Below, piece after piece: positions 61,574 through 64,000 of a stretch of DNA of 64,000 bases (its first letter is position 1; every line of letters begins with the position of its first letter). The notes under the pieces were generated by a model. That model was not told the DNA's origin and ran no database searches. It saw nothing but the letters and a program-made list of their open reading frames with translations. The position numbers and the translations under genes were made by a program. Source of the stretch: Diploptera punctata (lineage: Eukaryota > Arthropoda > Insecta > Blattodea > Blaberidae). The stretch spans positions 260,001 through 324,000 of the forward strand of contig JASPKZ010007429.1 of the NCBI GenBank assembly GCA_030220185.1, in the 5' to 3' direction.

Positions 61574-62455
61574 CGCGTTAGTGCGTTTTGTCGTACTTAC
61601 AGCAATGGCGACCATTATTGAAAGTTCAACTTCCTACATTTCGGGGTTGCCAACCTAAATAACTATACTGTAGAGACAGCGCGGAAGACCAAGACGACGA
61701 TGGGCTGACATCTTCAAAGAACGAGGTCCAGAGTCGCCAGATGCAGGAAAAACTGGAGAACGATGGAGAGCCAACTGTGTATTAACTAATCACAGAACAG
61801 ACAGTGTATACAAACCAAGTGCTACATCCAAGTCAACTTCTCACCACGGAGTAGCTCACCGGGTGACCCTCTCAAATAGAGCTTAACCCCTGTACAGGGA
61901 GGCCTTTGCCCTAAAGGGACATATCAGGCTTTATTTATTTATATTTATTTATTTATAATATTACTCGTGCAATTATACCCACGTGCGGGAAGTAAAACCA
62001 CTGCCCTCTATGTATACTACGTACAATGTATATACAGAAAATATCCAAAAGGCAGTGTTAACATGTATTATATGAAACAAATCACTGCATTTTAAATGAA
62101 CTGAACTTTATTTGAAACAATATAAAACAATAAATACGTACTTGCGGCCATGTTATCAATAATTGTTCTCAAGGCCTCCTGTTGTTTCAACTAATAAACA
62201 TTGCCCACACTGTTAACGTTAGTCAACTGTTTATAATGGGCGCAAATATTTCCAACAAAGATGCTATTATTTTACTATTATTTATTATGTTGAAAACACC
62301 ATCGAGCAAAAAATAATGTACAACGCACGTTTGTGAAGTGTTTTACAGAATCTCGAAAATTAAAAATCTGGTTATCGCTCGGTTTTTAAACATTTTTCCT
62401 CAATTCTGTAAAATCCACTTCCCAACCTCGCATCGTAATATACTATTTTTGTATA
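61574..62455 (+). mobile_element. Family D repeat, copy 3, split by a LINE 3' end
   Basis: Starts GCGCGTTAGTGCGTTTTGTC and ends near CATCGTAATATACTATT. It is interrupted after AACTATACTGTA at about 61672. Confidence 0.8.
61673..61960 (+). mobile_element. LINE-E 3' end inside family D
   Basis: Encodes a RGRPRRRWADIFKERGPES C-terminal tail, then a 3' UTR with TGTACAGGGAGGCCTTTGCC and CATATCAGGCTTTATTTATT, ending in an (ATTT)n-like tail. Confidence 0.75.
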
Positions 62456-62504
62456 ATGCCACCAGGCTGTCTTTTGTGATATTTCTGGCTTTCTCCCCTA
62501 GCAT

Positions 62505-62640
62505 TCGCAGAATTGTAATCCATTTCTTAGGTTGGGGCACCTGGAAGGCGGAGTTACGTTACCCTGATGATATCATGGGTGGTAAATGACAGTGAAGCGC
62601 CAGGAGAGTCATTAACTTAAACTTAACCTAAATTCCAGAT
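62505..62640 (-). mobile_element. SINE-7 type short repeat, copy 5
   Basis: Minus strand: CCGCCTTCCAGGTGCC, CCAACCTAAGAAATGG and GTTAATGACTCTCCTGGCGC blocks. Confidence 0.6.
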
Positions 62641-62955
62641 CATGACCAACCCTTTAATGAAAAATTCCTATGGTCTGACCTACAATCGAACCTGGGACCT
62701 CATGAACAGGTCGTGAAAAGTATAATTGAATGTCAATTTCACAGAGTAGTTTAACACGTGCAATTTTTATTTTAATATTAAGAATTAACGGTGAATAATG
62801 TGTTATGTTTAATTGATGCTATAGGTCTGCATGAATTTTGTGAAAATTGTTACTCTGCATACATTTTGTGAATCTGTTACGTTGCATGTATTTAGCACTG
62901 AATTATGTCTAGAGAGCGAAATATAAATTAGCGGGCATGGTATGAGTTCTTAATG
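62641..62955. other. Unassigned sequence
   Basis: No recognised gene. GACCTACAATCGAACCTGGGAC at about 62679 looks like a tRNA-type T-arm remnant on the minus strand. Confidence 0.3.
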
Positions 62956-63431
62956 CCTTAGATCAGTGGTTCCCATCCTCTTTCGACTCACGAACCCCTT
63001 CTGAGTTGAGTGAACCAATGACTTTTAAATATATGGACATGCATAAAATCTAATTCCAAGCAAAATTTTAATAACCTTAAATTAACTTAACCGTTAACAG
63101 TTAAAACCTGAAGTTACTCTAGTTACGGCTTAAAAGTTACACAACGTGTAGGCCTAGTTGTAGCGAAATGAAATGCATTCCTAACGTTGTTACATAACTG
63201 TAAATCAGGTTTCGCGGTAAATATTAATTTATTGTGGAAATAACGTGATAAATTCCCGATGTTACACATTGTAACAAGGGGCATTATTATTATTATTATT
63301 ATTACTAATATTATTGTTATTAATAATATTATTGTAATCATTACTATTATTATTATTATTATTATGATTATTGGCCATTAGGAATCGGACGATGTCAAAG
63401 ACATTAATCAACCGATGATCTATTATTATTA

Positions 63432-63483
<52 letters not shown>

Positions 63484-63624
63484 AATGCTGCAGAAATGAA
63501 GGAAACAATAATATACCTAACCTCGAAACCCGCCAATACAGAAAAGTTTTGGCGAACCCCTTCAAATATTTTGCGAACTCCCTGAGGGTTCGCGAATCAC
63601 AGGTTGGGAAACGATGCCTTAGAG
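62956..63624 (-). mobile_element. hAT-like non-autonomous element H2 with 8-bp TSD
   Basis: Ends CAGTGGTTCCCATCC and GGTTGGGAAACGATG (62964-63616). The flanking 8-mers are CCTTAGAT and CCTTAGAG, one mismatch. Interior segments match H1 in reverse complement (about 63060-63290 to 52340-52560; 63480-63616 to 51783-51905). Contains (ATT)n at 63284-63305, 63343-63366 and 63420-63482. Confidence 0.82.
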
Positions 63625-63895
63625 AATATTATATTATATCTCATATTTCGTATCCTAGCAATGAATTAAAAATACAAACAACTAACAATAAAAAATATAT
63701 TATGGTCTTATTGTAATGTTAAAAAAAACGCATGTTTCCTTTTGTTGCTATTGACAACGGAGAGTGAATTAACTTATCTCTCTTTCGTAAATAGCTTTTT
63801 CCTTAATGCAAAGGTTTCTCTTCAACCAACAATTTGTTACATAATATGTTGCACACACTGAATAATTTATATTTAACTCTTGTGTATCTTCTTGT
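63625..63895. other. Unassigned sequence
   Basis: AT-rich, with no recognised element. Confidence 0.3.
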
Positions 63896-63898
63896 AAT

Positions 63899-64000
63899 AA
63901 CACTGGTCAACATGATTTTTGTCTCATGAGTACCAATAGTTGTACTTAATGCAGTTTTTTATCGTGTTTTCAAATATGTATTCGGAATTTCTCCATCACC
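63899..64000 (+). mobile_element. Repeat F, 5' part, runs off the window
   Basis: Near-identical to 55432-55535 (CACTGGTCAACATGATTTTT, ATGTATTCGGAATTTCTCCA). The element continues beyond the window edge. Confidence 0.75.

Overview
This window is AT-rich eukaryotic DNA from an animal with a large, repeat-dense genome. The repeat families (RTE-like and CR1/L2-like LINEs, many tRNA-derived SINEs, Penelope-like elements, mariner, pogo/Tigger and hAT relics) and one host exon point to an arthropod. An insect of the cockroach/termite kind would fit, but the species is inference. No prokaryotic or viral operon structure is present, and there is no CRISPR array. Most of the sequence is transposon debris, with (ATT)n and (TA)n microsatellites.

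The only convincing host coding sequence is one minus-strand internal exon at 23753-23870. It carries the Walker A motif of an ABCG-type ABC transporter, with a good splice acceptor and donor. I found no neighbouring exon, so much of the window may be intron of that gene.

Layout. 1-3200: a complete tRNA-type SINE (SINE-2) with a 13-bp target-site duplication (TSD), two copies of a ~0.65-kb family (B), and repeat E. 3600-6000: LINE fragments, a tRNA-Tyr-like sequence with an intron, and a large inverted repeat. 6300-9750: tandem duplications, repeat E, a compound tRNA-like/inverted-repeat element, SINE-1 and a Penelope-like fragment. 11-20 kb: SINEs, a pogo/Tigger relic, a tRNA-like palindrome, CR1-like LINE 3' ends, and family B copies carrying younger insertions. 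20-26 kb: repeat E interrupted by an element with a hammerhead-ribozyme-like core, then four LINE-A fragments around the ABCG exon. 26.6-28 kb: a complete but decayed mariner inside an older transposase remnant. 28-34 kb: SINEs, nested palindromes and LINE 3' ends. 33.7-42.6 kb: many LINE-A copies, a MITE and family B. 42.9-49.2 kb: an internally deleted mariner-superfamily element, then a stack of LINEs interrupted by family D, a Penelope-like GIY-YIG element and a deleted LINE-A. 49.8-54.6 kb: SINE-5, a near-perfect palindromic Penelope-like element, a hAT-like element with a SINE inside, and the longest open LINE-A ORF. 55-64 kb: repeat F, further LINE fragments, a Tigger element inside LINE-A, family D and a second hAT-like element.

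Two things stand out. Several different Penelope-like elements carry the same hammerhead-like RNA pattern near their 3' ends; one has every core nucleotide of the hammerhead consensus. The nesting, backed by exact TSDs at many sites, also allows a relative chronology of insertions to be read directly.
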